From positions 1 through 29,427 of the IMG/VR virus record IMGVR_UViG_3300023174_000502: a stretch of DNA of 29,427 nt. One strand, written 5' to 3'. The number at the start of each line of letters is the position of its first letter. Positions within the stretch are counted from its first letter, which is position 1. The position numbers and the translations under genes are program-made. A model generated the notes under the pieces. That model ran no database searches. It was not told where the DNA came from and saw only the letters and a program-made list of their open reading frames with translations. Of the stretch, positions 21,818 to 29,413 are shown piece after piece. The stretch is from a virus.

Positions 21818-22048
21818 TCAGTTGGATTGAATTTGGAGTTTGAAAGTGTCTTCCTGCTGAAGAAAACTAGCGTCTTCCCGCAACAAAGAATCAAAAGTGC
21901 CAAGTGTGATAACTAGCTTTGAGGTTCCGTCTTCCTGCCACAGGAATCCATCATCTTCTCTTAGAACATCTCGGCGCAACACGGGCAAGTCAGTGCCACC
22001 GGATTGACCGGTAAACAACCGATTTAGTGCTATGCCGAGTGAAATCAT
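21818..22048 (-). CDS. Small protein with two internal repeats (76 aa)
   Basis: 76 aa. Two copies of a unit lie at about residues 27-50 and 54-76: LREDDGFLWQEDGTSKLVI and LREDASFLQQEDTFKLQI, with a leucine/acidic 'L-ED--FL-QED' rhythm predicting stacked beta hairpins. Similar LxED repeats occur in small phage structural proteins near capsid genes. Its ATG abuts the stop of the 86-aa gene. It may decorate the capsid or anchor the fibre encoded next. Confidence 0.65.
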   Translation of the reverse strand: MISLGIALNRLFTGQSGGTDLPVLRRDVLREDDGFLWQEDGTSKLVITLGTFDSLLREDASFLQQEDTFKLQIQSN

Positions 22049-22309
22049 TTAGGCGCGGGCGTTAAACGCCACCACAGAGCCGCTGGAGATTTGAAATCCG
22101 GTGATGTTACCAACCAGCGGAAAACCGGCGGGAATCGTCTTGGATGTCCAAGTTCCTGCAATGCGATTGCCGGTGATCGACGTGAAAACAGTCGGCTCGG
22201 TCGGAATCAAGCCAGACCAAGCGCCGGTCTGCGCTGCGGTAGTGGTAAACAGCTCAAAGCCTTCTCGGCCCATGCTGTACTCGGTGGAAATGTCTGCTTG
22301 AACGGCCAT
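22049..22309 (-). CDS. Small post-capsid protein, decoration candidate (86 aa)
   Basis: 86 aa, beta-rich (FELFTTTAAQTGAWSGLIPT, then FTSITGNRIAGTW, PAGFPLVGNITGFQISSG, VVAFNARA). Size and position right after the capsid genes suit a head decoration or cement protein, but I recognise no family. The leader CCGATCAAACAAA is A-rich without SD and lies behind a GC-rich hairpin (22327-22356). Confidence 0.62.
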   Translation of the reverse strand: MAVQADISTEYSMGREGFELFTTTAAQTGAWSGLIPTEPTVFTSITGNRIAGTWTSKTIPAGFPLVGNITGFQISSGSVVAFNARA

Positions 22310-22326
22310 TTTGTTTGATCGGTAGA

Positions 22327-22356
22327 GGGGGCCCCGGCCGTATTGCCGAGGCCCCC
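22327..22356 (-). terminator. Strong GC hairpin after the capsid genes
   Basis: GGGGGCCTCGGC, a 6-nt loop, then GCCGGGGCCCCC on the minus-strand transcript form a 12-bp stem with one G-U pair. It lies between the 58-aa gene (stop at 22367) and the 86-aa gene. No U-tract follows, so full termination is unlikely. Attenuation of transcription or protection of the 3' end of the capsid mRNA is more plausible. Confidence 0.55.
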
Positions 22357-22366
22357 GGGTTGTGTG

Positions 22367-22543
22367 TTATCCTTTGCGAACTTTCGGTGCAATGCTGCCC
22401 TGTATCCACAGGATCAGCTTCGTGCCCTCTGCAATCTTCGCGGTGTTGAAGTCTTCGCGCTGGGCAGCAGCGTTGACTTCGGGACCGGCGACAATCTTAG
22501 ACTTGCCGCTTTTGTCCACCGAGATGGTCGTGGCGATTCTCAT
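22367..22543 (-). CDS. Small post-capsid protein (58 aa)
   Basis: A 58-aa ORF starting at ATG 22543, ten bases after the capsid stop: MRIATTISVDKSGKSKIVAG, then EVNAAAQREDFNTAKIAEGT, and ending KLILWIQGSIAPKVRKG. It has a strand-helix-strand look and is basic at the end. Position suggests a small virion or head-assembly protein. A strong hairpin follows its stop. Confidence 0.62.
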   Translation of the reverse strand: MRIATTISVDKSGKSKIVAGPEVNAAAQREDFNTAKIAEGTKLILWIQGSIAPKVRKG

Positions 22544-22552
22544 TGGTCAGCC

Positions 22553-24688
22553 TTAGGCGGTGACGAGAACCTCGGCCTGCGTGGTGTCCGCAGCGGCGGC
22601 GCCGAACATGATATCGTAGGACGCCATGTGGCTGCGGCTCGCCCGGCTGTACCAGACCGACAACAAGCAGCTCAGACCGTTTGTAGTGGTCACCGTGCGC
22701 TGCTCAATGAACTCGCCGGCGATCATGCCGACCGGGAGGCCCGCGGCGATGGCGATCGAATCAGGGCCGCAGACGAAGCCAACGGCGTTGGTCTCGGCCG
22801 AGGTCCAGCGGTTGTTCTCGGCGATCACGTCGAACCCGAACCGGCCGTTGGCGAGCTGGTCGAACCGGCCATCGGGGAAGTAGTTCGCGGCGCCCGAGAA
22901 CTGCAGGCGGGCCAGGTGGCCACCGTCCAAGATCAGGTTCTTGCTGCGGTAGTTCTTGGCCAAGGCCAGGATCGCAGGCAGATCCGAGGTGTCAAAGTTC
23001 GCGGCCGTGCCGATAGCGGTGGCGGCGCCGTAGTTCCCGGAGACCATCAGAGCGGTCAGCACGTCGCTGATGCCGTAGGCGAACAAGTCAGCCGAACCCG
23101 CGGCCAAGTCGGCCAGGCTGAAGCCCTGGTTGAGCTCGGCCTGAGTCACGGTGAAGTTCTTCGAGATCTGGTTCACGGTCACCGAGGTGGCCGCCAGCGT
23201 GCTGTCGTTGTTGGTCTCCCAGGAGGTCGGGTTGGTCTGGGCCGCGGTGCCAGTGGTGTATTTCTTCACCTGCACGGTGGCGCGGGGGCGCAAGTTGTCC
23301 AGGCCGACGTTGCGGCTGAACGCGGAGACCAAGGCCAGCCGGTTGGCAGCCACGGTGATCACGGCGTCGGCGAGGTAGTCGACCACCAAGCCCGAGGCGA
23401 ACGTGTTGGCGTTCTGCGGGGCGTGAATGGCGCTCTGGCGCAGCAGCTCGCTGTGGTTCTGGATCAACCAGGAGCGGCGATCAGCACCAGCCTGCAGCTT
23501 CTTGTGAGCCTCGAGCAACGGGTTGCCGAGGTTCTCAATGCGGGCCGGGGCGATGGGCTCCGGGGCCGGGGCGGCGGTGGGGGCCTTGGCGCTGATGGCA
23601 GCGGCGACGGCCTTGGCGACGATGCTCTCGATGGACGAGGCATCCAAAGTAGCGGTCGGCGCAGTAGGAGCGGCCGCCACCACGGTGTTGGAATCAGTCA
23701 TTTTGTGTGGTGTCTGCTGTGATGTCGGCGCGGTTGTCGCGCCATCTGCGGCAGCGGAAGTGCTGACCGTAGAAATCTTGTCTTCGGGCTCGGAGAGCTC
23801 CTGTTCCTGGTCGATCTGGGCAGCCAGCGCCTTGAACCAGTCACGTCCGGCGGCACCTCCCCAAAGGTTGGCGGCCACGTCGGCCGGGGTGTCGGCTTCG
23901 GCATCGAGGAAGCGCTCATTGCGGGCCCACCAGGCCACAGCCTTCTTCACCTTGTCGACGCTGGGCTCCTCGCCCTTGGCCATGTTGCGGGCCTCGATCA
24001 CGGTGGCCTCCTCGAGGCCGTCGCCACCAAGGCCATCCTCGTACTGCCGGATGCCGCGCTCGAGGTTTCGGACTACAGTCGGAGGCGCCGTCTTGGTCAC
24101 CGCCCGCGGGTGCCAACAGGCAGCCATGGCCAGCATCTCGGTCATGCTGTCAGCCAGGCCGAAAGCCACAGCTTCCTGCGCGGTGAACCAGGTCTCGGCG
24201 GTCATGGCCGCTCGGATCTGCGCCACCGGCTTTCCGGTGCGCTTGGAATAGATGCCAGCCAGAACCTCGGCGTGCTGATCTAAGGCACCAGCCATCTTGC
24301 GCATATCGTCGGCCGTACCGGCAACCATGCCGGACGGGTCGTGAATCATGAACAGCGCCGCATCGGCGATCTCCACGGTGTCGCCGGCCAAAGCGATGAT
24401 CGAAGCGATTGAGGCAGCGATGCCGACCACCCGGGTTGTCACCTGGGCATTACGGCCGCGCAGCATATTGTAGATGGCCAGACCGTCCCAGACGTTGCCG
24501 CCGGGGCTGTTGATCTCGACCACCAAAGGGCCAGGGCCCACAGACTGCAGAGCATCGGAGAAGGCCTTGGCCGAAACACCAGAACCACCGAACCAGTCTT
24601 CGCCGATCTGGTCGAAGATCTGGATCATGGCGGGCTCAGTCGCCGCCGCTCGGGGCTGGTAGGAAAGCCAGTTTGTGACCTTGGTCAT
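22553..24688 (-). CDS. ClpP-like prohead protease fused to major capsid protein
   Basis: 711 aa with three parts. Residues about 20-190 are an S14/ClpP-type protease: INSPGGNVWDGL about 60-70, nucleophile S93 in GIAASIAS, H116 in MIHDPSG, and an acidic site near ETWFTAQEAVAFGLAD (about 165-180). Residues about 205-290 carry a helical module ending in LWGGAAGRDWFKAL, a 'WGGdpG' motif known from many phage proteins. Residues 330-711 are an Ala/Pro-rich leader, then the HK97-type capsid protein (LLEAHKKLQAGADRRSWLIQ, then VGLDNLRPRATVQVK, and ITVAANRLALVSAF). An in-frame ATG at residue 330 (23701), preceded by ACACCACACAAA, could give a separate 382-aa capsid precursor. The start overlaps the portal stop (ATGA). 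Confidence 0.88.
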   Translation of the reverse strand: MTKVTNWLSYQPRAAATEPAMIQIFDQIGEDWFGGSGVSAKAFSDALQSVGPGPLVVEINSPGGNVWDGLAIYNMLRGRNAQVTTRVVGIAASIASIIALAGDTVEIADAALFMIHDPSGMVAGTADDMRKMAGALDQHAEVLAGIYSKRTGKPVAQIRAAMTAETWFTAQEAVAFGLADSMTEMLAMAACWHPRAVTKTAPPTVVRNLERGIRQYEDGLGGDGLEEATVIEARNMAKGEEPSVDKVKKAVAWWARNERFLDAEADTPADVAANLWGGAAGRDWFKALAAQIDQEQELSEPEDKISTVSTSAAADGATTAPTSQQTPHKMTDSNTVVAAAPTAPTATLDASSIESIVAKAVAAAISAKAPTAAPAPEPIAPARIENLGNPLLEAHKKLQAGADRRSWLIQNHSELLRQSAIHAPQNANTFASGLVVDYLADAVITVAANRLALVSAFSRNVGLDNLRPRATVQVKKYTTGTAAQTNPTSWETNNDSTLAATSVTVNQISKNFTVTQAELNQGFSLADLAAGSADLFAYGISDVLTALMVSGNYGAATAIGTAANFDTSDLPAILALAKNYRSKNLILDGGHLARLQFSGAANYFPDGRFDQLANGRFGFDVIAENNRWTSAETNAVGFVCGPDSIAIAAGLPVGMIAGEFIEQRTVTTTNGLSCLLSVWYSRASRSHMASYDIMFGAAAADTTQAEVLVTA

Positions 24689-26220
24689 GTCGTCTTCGAT
24701 CTAGGTTTCCGCTTTTTCGGCGCCTTGGCAATAACCTGCTGACTAGGTTCAGCCGGGATTTCTTCAGGCATGGCGCCAGTGGGCTCGACCTCGGGCGTCG
24801 GCTCGGCCGGTTCAGGCGCGATTGGGAGCTTCTGGGCGGTCGAGATCTCGGAGACGTCGATGCCGTATTTCACGGCCAGATCCCGGATGTGCTTGGCCTG
24901 CTGCGCCTTGGCCTCGAGGGCCGAGCGCCAGTCGATGCCACGGGCTCCGTAAATCTCGTCGTAGGTCGTCACGCCGGCCTCGAGCTCGGCGAGCTGGGCG
25001 GCTGAATTGCGGCCGACGTCGACATTGGGGGCCCGGGGCGCCTGGATCGCCACCTCGTACCAGTCGTCCGGCGAATCCTGCAGGCTGGGGTCCACCCGGA
25101 TGGCGTACTCCATGACGTACTCCCAAATCCGACGGGCGGCCGAGGCCATCACCTGGTGCCGGCTTCGGAACCAGACCGACGACATATCCAGAGCGCCGCG
25201 GTACACGGTGCCCTGCATTCCCTCGGGGAAAACCAGAACGTACGGGATGCCGACTCCAGCGCACACCTTCTCGGTGAGTTGGCGCCAGTATTCCCGCATA
25301 TTGACGTTTGGCCGGTCGGCTTGGAACTGCTCGAACTCGTCGCCGCTCTTCAGAACCTTGACGGTCGATCCGAACACGTTCTCGTAGTAGGTCTGGGCCG
25401 TGCCTTGCGAGCCAGCCACACCGGAGCGCAAGCTGGTGGCCTGCACCTCGCCGGATGCCGTCTTGATGACCTGGGCCACGCTCGAGGCGAGCTTGCAGCT
25501 TTCCATCTCGAGCTTCTGCAGGTCGTCGAGGTCGTGCAGGTCGTTGATCACGCACGCAACGAAAGGCAGGCCGCGAAGCTGTCCGGCACGCTGGGCCTCG
25601 TAGATGTGGATGATCGAGTCGGACGAGATTGACCGGATGTCCTGGAGCTGGCCCTGTTGCGATTCCTGCCCGATGTAATAGGACAAGGCCCGGCCGGTCT
25701 TGGTGTCGAACCGGACGCCATCGAACACGTCGACGTCGTTCTCCTTGCCATTAGGCGTGGCCACCTGCTGCGGCTCGATGAGCTGCAGCCGGGGACGCCC
25801 GGAATCTCCCTTGGTCAAAAGGATGAAAGATTCGCCATCGTAGAACCACCCGCGGGCAGCCAATGACATCAGGGTGCCGAACGATTGCCGGCTGCCGATG
25901 TCAGGATACCGGCACCAGGTATCCCACCAGCGCTTCGCCCGGAGGTTCCAGTCAGGATCCGAGCTGGCCGGCTGAACCGAGAAATTGCTGCCGACGGTGT
26001 AGTTCTCGAACAGGTCACCAAGTCGGTTCATCACCGCGTTGTTCTGCTCAAAGAACCGGCTTTTCCGCACGATCTGCTGCCGGGTCGAGGCCGTGACATC
26101 GAACCGCACCGATGTGTAGGACGTGTCGAGGAACGAACGGCGGATCGAGTTGGCCGCCCCCTCGTAACGATCAACGGGCTGTGACCTGAGCTTCTGCAGG
26201 ATGTTGGCGAAGATTCCCAT
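24685..26220 (-). CDS. Portal protein, lambda gpB family
   Basis: 511 aa, the usual length of lambda-family portals. Landmarks: ARG-rich N-terminal DRYEGAANSIRRSFLDTSYT, the conserved region RLGDLFENYTVGSNFSVQPA and WDTWCRYPDIGSRQSFGTLM, then FYDGESFILLTKGDSGRPRL, QLIEPQQVATPNG, and the stem-region IHIYEAQRAGQLRGLPFVAC. Low-complexity Pro/Glu and a basic tail (APKKRKPRSKTT) end it. The portal forms the 12-subunit DNA gate of the head. It shares one base with the upstream stop and is coupled to the protease-capsid gene. Confidence 0.93.
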   Translation of the reverse strand: MGIFANILQKLRSQPVDRYEGAANSIRRSFLDTSYTSVRFDVTASTRQQIVRKSRFFEQNNAVMNRLGDLFENYTVGSNFSVQPASSDPDWNLRAKRWWDTWCRYPDIGSRQSFGTLMSLAARGWFYDGESFILLTKGDSGRPRLQLIEPQQVATPNGKENDVDVFDGVRFDTKTGRALSYYIGQESQQGQLQDIRSISSDSIIHIYEAQRAGQLRGLPFVACVINDLHDLDDLQKLEMESCKLASSVAQVIKTASGEVQATSLRSGVAGSQGTAQTYYENVFGSTVKVLKSGDEFEQFQADRPNVNMREYWRQLTEKVCAGVGIPYVLVFPEGMQGTVYRGALDMSSVWFRSRHQVMASAARRIWEYVMEYAIRVDPSLQDSPDDWYEVAIQAPRAPNVDVGRNSAAQLAELEAGVTTYDEIYGARGIDWRSALEAKAQQAKHIRDLAVKYGIDVSEISTAQKLPIAPEPAEPTPEVEPTGAMPEEIPAEPSQQVIAKAPKKRKPRSKTT

Positions 26221-26663
26221 CAGGTCATTCCGGTTCTAAAAGTGCCTTCGCGTCGGAAGTTCGAGAAGTCACCGCCGTAGGACGTGGCCGCGATCAGCAC
26301 CACGGTCATCAGCTTGTTGTAAATCTGGGCGTCGGTCGGACTGGTGATGCCGTTTTGGCCGAGGTAATACACGGCCAGATCGTAGTCGTTCAGCAGGCTT
26401 TCCCACATCTCGACCATTTCGGAAGGCGTCGGGCCACCTTTGCCTGGCTCGGCGAACTCGACCGATACATCCGAGGATGATGTCGACCGAACAATCTGGC
26501 CGGACTCAATCACCGAGGATGCCGCGATGGACTTGGCCGACAGGGCAGCCAGAAGCGTCGAACCTCCGAGGGCCGAGTAAACGGCCCGCAGATAGGAGCG
26601 CTTGATGGCAACGGTGAACGTGAACACCCGGCGGGAGAATGCATCTTCCGAGTGCCGGTGCAA
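26220..26663 (-). CDS. gpW-position head protein (147 aa or shorter)
   Basis: Up to 147 aa between large terminase and portal, the slot of lambda gpW. The region from about residue 50 (VIESGQIVRSTSSSDVSVEF, then a helix PTPSEMVEMWESLLNDYDLA) has a strand-then-helix order that suits a small head-completion protein, but similarity is weak. The start is unclear: TTG 26663 gives the full length, a GTG 13 residues in is possible, and no SD precedes either. No catalytic motif is seen. Confidence 0.6.
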   Translation of the reverse strand: MHRHSEDAFSRRVFTFTVAIKRSYLRAVYSALGGSTLLAALSAKSIAASSVIESGQIVRSTSSSDVSVEFAEPGKGGPTPSEMVEMWESLLNDYDLAVYYLGQNGITSPTDAQIYNKLMTVVLIAATSYGGDFSNFRREGTFRTGMT

Positions 26664-26678
26664 TAGGTTAGCAGAACA

Positions 26679-28526
26679 TCATGTCTCGGCAGCCTGCACC
26701 AGGTCGTTCCAAAGCATCACCATGGCGAGCTGCATGATCTCGCAGTCGTGCAGGTGGTCCGGCCACTTCTGGTTGCGCTTTGTCCAGATGTGCTTGATCC
26801 GGCCGGCACGATTGGCCACCGGCCGGAGCTGGTGGCTGTCGAGATGGCGCCAATACAGCTCCTGGTCGGCCAGGTAGGCGCCTTCGGCCTCGAGCACCGG
26901 AGGCGTCGGGCAGACGCCCCACTCCCGGTCGATGTCTCCTTTTCGCAGGCGGGAGAGCATATCGCGCAGGTGCTCGGTGTCGAACACTAGGAGGGGCTGC
27001 ACCACATCGGTGCGCATCGAGGATGATGTCGACAGGCCGAACGGGTGCACCGTGCCGCTCTGGGCAGTGAACCGGGCGCCGGTCTCCCGGCCTTTGAGCG
27101 GCAACCACCCGATGATCATGGGCTTGCGGAGGCCTCCCTCGGGCGGATACCGAAGGCCGCACGGGTAGGTGATCGGGTTGGATGTGATGGTCGAATAGGC
27201 GCCGCAGGCATCGTACACGGCCTGCGTGTTAAAGCCTGAGTCGATGCCGACATCCATGTCATGCACCTCGAGCGCGATCTGCACCCGCCGGAGCGCTGCG
27301 AAATCATCGGCATGGCCCGCGGCGATCAGCGTGGAATTGCCATCCTTCCATTCTCGGCACACCCACCACAGGAATGGCGCCACGGCCTGCACGTCTGCGG
27401 TAAGGTAGCGGCGGCCGCCGTCGAGCTTAACCTCGACCGATGTTTCCGGGCGCTCCTGCTGCACGTCCTGCTGCTCCCAGGGCTCGGCCAGATTTCCATT
27501 GATGAATCCCTGCAGTCCGCCCATCGACTGCTTGGCCTCGATGAACGAGACAGCGAGGTGGCCCCAGGTGCATTTCCGGTCGGGGCTGTAGAGGCTGGAA
27601 AGATGGTATGAACGCACGCCGGGCAGCGCCCCGGGGTTCTCCGGGATCCACCGGCCATGGCGAAGCGCTGCAACCTTGTGGGCGTCGGTGATCTTGCCCT
27701 GGCAGAGTTGGCAGACGTAATGCGCCGACGCCCGGATCTTCGAGAGGTCATGCTTGCCGTCATCGGTCTTGTGGTCCTCCCAGGTCACCTGGCGCCACTC
27801 CAGTCGGATGTATTCTTTGCAGTGCGGGCACGGCAGGTAGAACCGCCGCTGGTCGCCGCGGAGGAATCGCTGCCAGATCCGCCCCTCGACCACGGTCGGC
27901 GTCGAGGTCATTAAGGCCTTCGACGATGAGAACGATTTGAGACGTTGCTCGGCCAGGTCGAGTGCGTCGGCTTCCTTGGCCGTGGCCTCGGCGAACTTGT
28001 CCACCTCGTCGGCGATCAGCACCCGCACCGGACGGCTGGCTAGGTTGGCCGGGCTGTTTGATCCGACAAAGGTCAGCGTCGACCGGGTGAAGTTCTGCTC
28101 GAGGTTGGTGATCTTGTCGGCCTCGGCCGGAAAGCATTCCAACATGGCCGGGCTGTCCTCGAGCATTGGCAGCCACCGGCTCTTCGAGAACGAGCGGGCC
28201 AGGTTCTCGGTCGGCATCAGCCACAAGGCCGGACTCGGCTCGTTGGCGATCAGCCAGGCCAGGCCGGCCATCAGGGTGGTGGTCTTCGAGGTTTGGCTGC
28301 CCCAGCACAGCGTCACCTCGGATACGCTGGTGTCCTTCCAGCATTCCATCGGTTCCCGGGTGTACGGCCTGACCGAGGTGCTGAACGGGCCCGGGTGCTC
28401 AGTCTGCCGGGCGGTCAGCCTGAGGTTGGCCTCGGACCATTCGACTACGGTCTGTACCGGGGTCGGCTTGTAGAGGTTCCGGCGATAGTCGAGCAGGTTC
28501 CGCTGCAGGTCGGTCAGGATTTCCAT
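26679..28526 (-). CDS. Terminase large subunit, GpA family
   Basis: 615 aa. Packaging motor and headful/cos nuclease. ATPase: deviant Walker A WGSQTSKTTT about 75-84 (Lys81), Walker B VLIADEVD about 169-176, coupling motif MTSTPT about 206-211. A zinc-ribbon insertion CPHC 233-236 with CQLC 272-275 is typical of GpA. The RNase-H-like nuclease has D378 in LTADVQ, D429 in GIDSGFN and a late DHLHDCE motif. GpA-family enzymes usually cut at cos sites, which matters for the terminal repeat of this window. Its start overlaps the small terminase by 13 bases. Confidence 0.95.
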   Translation of the reverse strand: MEILTDLQRNLLDYRRNLYKPTPVQTVVEWSEANLRLTARQTEHPGPFSTSVRPYTREPMECWKDTSVSEVTLCWGSQTSKTTTLMAGLAWLIANEPSPALWLMPTENLARSFSKSRWLPMLEDSPAMLECFPAEADKITNLEQNFTRSTLTFVGSNSPANLASRPVRVLIADEVDKFAEATAKEADALDLAEQRLKSFSSSKALMTSTPTVVEGRIWQRFLRGDQRRFYLPCPHCKEYIRLEWRQVTWEDHKTDDGKHDLSKIRASAHYVCQLCQGKITDAHKVAALRHGRWIPENPGALPGVRSYHLSSLYSPDRKCTWGHLAVSFIEAKQSMGGLQGFINGNLAEPWEQQDVQQERPETSVEVKLDGGRRYLTADVQAVAPFLWWVCREWKDGNSTLIAAGHADDFAALRRVQIALEVHDMDVGIDSGFNTQAVYDACGAYSTITSNPITYPCGLRYPPEGGLRKPMIIGWLPLKGRETGARFTAQSGTVHPFGLSTSSSMRTDVVQPLLVFDTEHLRDMLSRLRKGDIDREWGVCPTPPVLEAEGAYLADQELYWRHLDSHQLRPVANRAGRIKHIWTKRNQKWPDHLHDCEIMQLAMVMLWNDLVQAAET

Positions 28527-29149
28527 GGGTCGGTGTTGTGAAGGGTTTTTAGAGCCACCTCTTGCACCCAGCGGGAAAGTTCACGCTCGGCGTGCTCCGG
28601 ATCGTGCGGTGCTATCCGGCCGGAAAGCTGCTTGGGCATGGCCTTCAATAACGAGGCCACCGCCCCATCGTGCTCCTGCATGACCTTGCGCACCCAATCT
28701 CCGGAGATCAGGCGCCTTTCCTTCTCGGCCTGGGCGATCACCTCGTCGCGAGCGCTGGTCAAGTTCTTGGCTGCGGCTGCGTGGATTGCCACCAGCCGCC
28801 CGGCGTCTGCCCGACCACCGCGGAGGGCATCGACGGCAAGATCGTAGGCTGCACGCTCAATCTGGCGCTGGCGTTCGTAGGCGCCCTGTGGCGAGTCGGA
28901 AGCGGCTGCCGCGGTGTCGACAGGCTGCGAGGCTTCCGCGGGTCTGTAGGGGCCTTCCTGCTCGATGGCGGCGGGTTCTGGTGTGGGCGGCATCTCGATA
29001 TGCTGCGTGGTCGACTTTGCGCGGATGTTTTTCCGGCGCCAGGCATCGGCAGCCTCTGGGCTGTCCATAGGCATCCCCTTCGCCACCAGTTGGGTGACGT
29101 AGCCATGGGAAACACCGGCGTGTTTGGCGTAGCCTCGTTGAGTCATCAT
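28514..29149 (-). CDS. Terminase small subunit, Nu1-like
   Basis: 211 aa from ATG 29149 (MMTQRGYAKHAGVSHGYVTQ), which overlaps the upstream stop as ATGA; a longer ORF begins at 29263 inside the preceding gene. Residues 1-35 are a winged helix-turn-helix like lambda gpNu1 (YAKHAGVSHGYVTQLVAKGM, P-x-D-S-P--A-AW). The middle is Pro/Ala-rich and disordered, and the C-terminal third is helical (AAKNLTSARDEVIAQAEKER), suitable for binding the large subunit. It recognises the packaging site in phage DNA. Confidence 0.85.
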   Translation of the reverse strand: MMTQRGYAKHAGVSHGYVTQLVAKGMPMDSPEAADAWRRKNIRAKSTTQHIEMPPTPEPAAIEQEGPYRPAEASQPVDTAAAASDSPQGAYERQRQIERAAYDLAVDALRGGRADAGRLVAIHAAAAKNLTSARDEVIAQAEKERRLISGDWVRKVMQEHDGAVASLLKAMPKQLSGRIAPHDPEHAERELSRWVQEVALKTLHNTDPWKS

Positions 29150-29373
29150 GGCGTCAATGCGTTTAGAACTTCTGGCGGCAACATCGAATTGGGAACAGTG
29201 GCTGCGTATTGCAGCGCCCGAAACACGCCGTCCCGGCGGCTGTCCTGCGCATTCGGCACACAATAGCCGGCTAGTTGCTCCGGTGGCGTGCCGCGCTTCA
29301 TCAAACGGATAAACCAGGCCACATTGGCAACGCCGTATTGGTCGACCAGAAATTGAATGTGATTATTTTGCAT
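29146..29373 (-). CDS. Small protein preceding terminase (75 aa)
   Basis: 75 aa, first gene of the leftward series. Starts MQNNHIQFLVDQYGVANVAW, then FIRLMKRGTPPEQLAGYCVP, and ends with NSMLPPEVLNALTP. It has two helices with a hydrophobic core and no known motif. Coupled to the small terminase by ATGA, so it may be a packaging accessory. The leader ATTTATCT lacks a clear SD. I see no family. Confidence 0.66.
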   Translation of the reverse strand: MQNNHIQFLVDQYGVANVAWFIRLMKRGTPPEQLAGYCVPNAQDSRRDGVFRALQYAATVPNSMLPPEVLNALTP

Positions 29374-29413
29374 AGATAAATGCCTTGACGGTTACTCGCA
29401 CGGAATCATAGGG

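Noticed and set aside
22343-23722. Long plus-strand open frame (459 codons) opposite the capsid gene
   Set aside because: It is antisense to a clear protease-capsid gene in GC-rich sequence where stops are rare; its translation is low-complexity Gly/Val/Arg/His without any domain.
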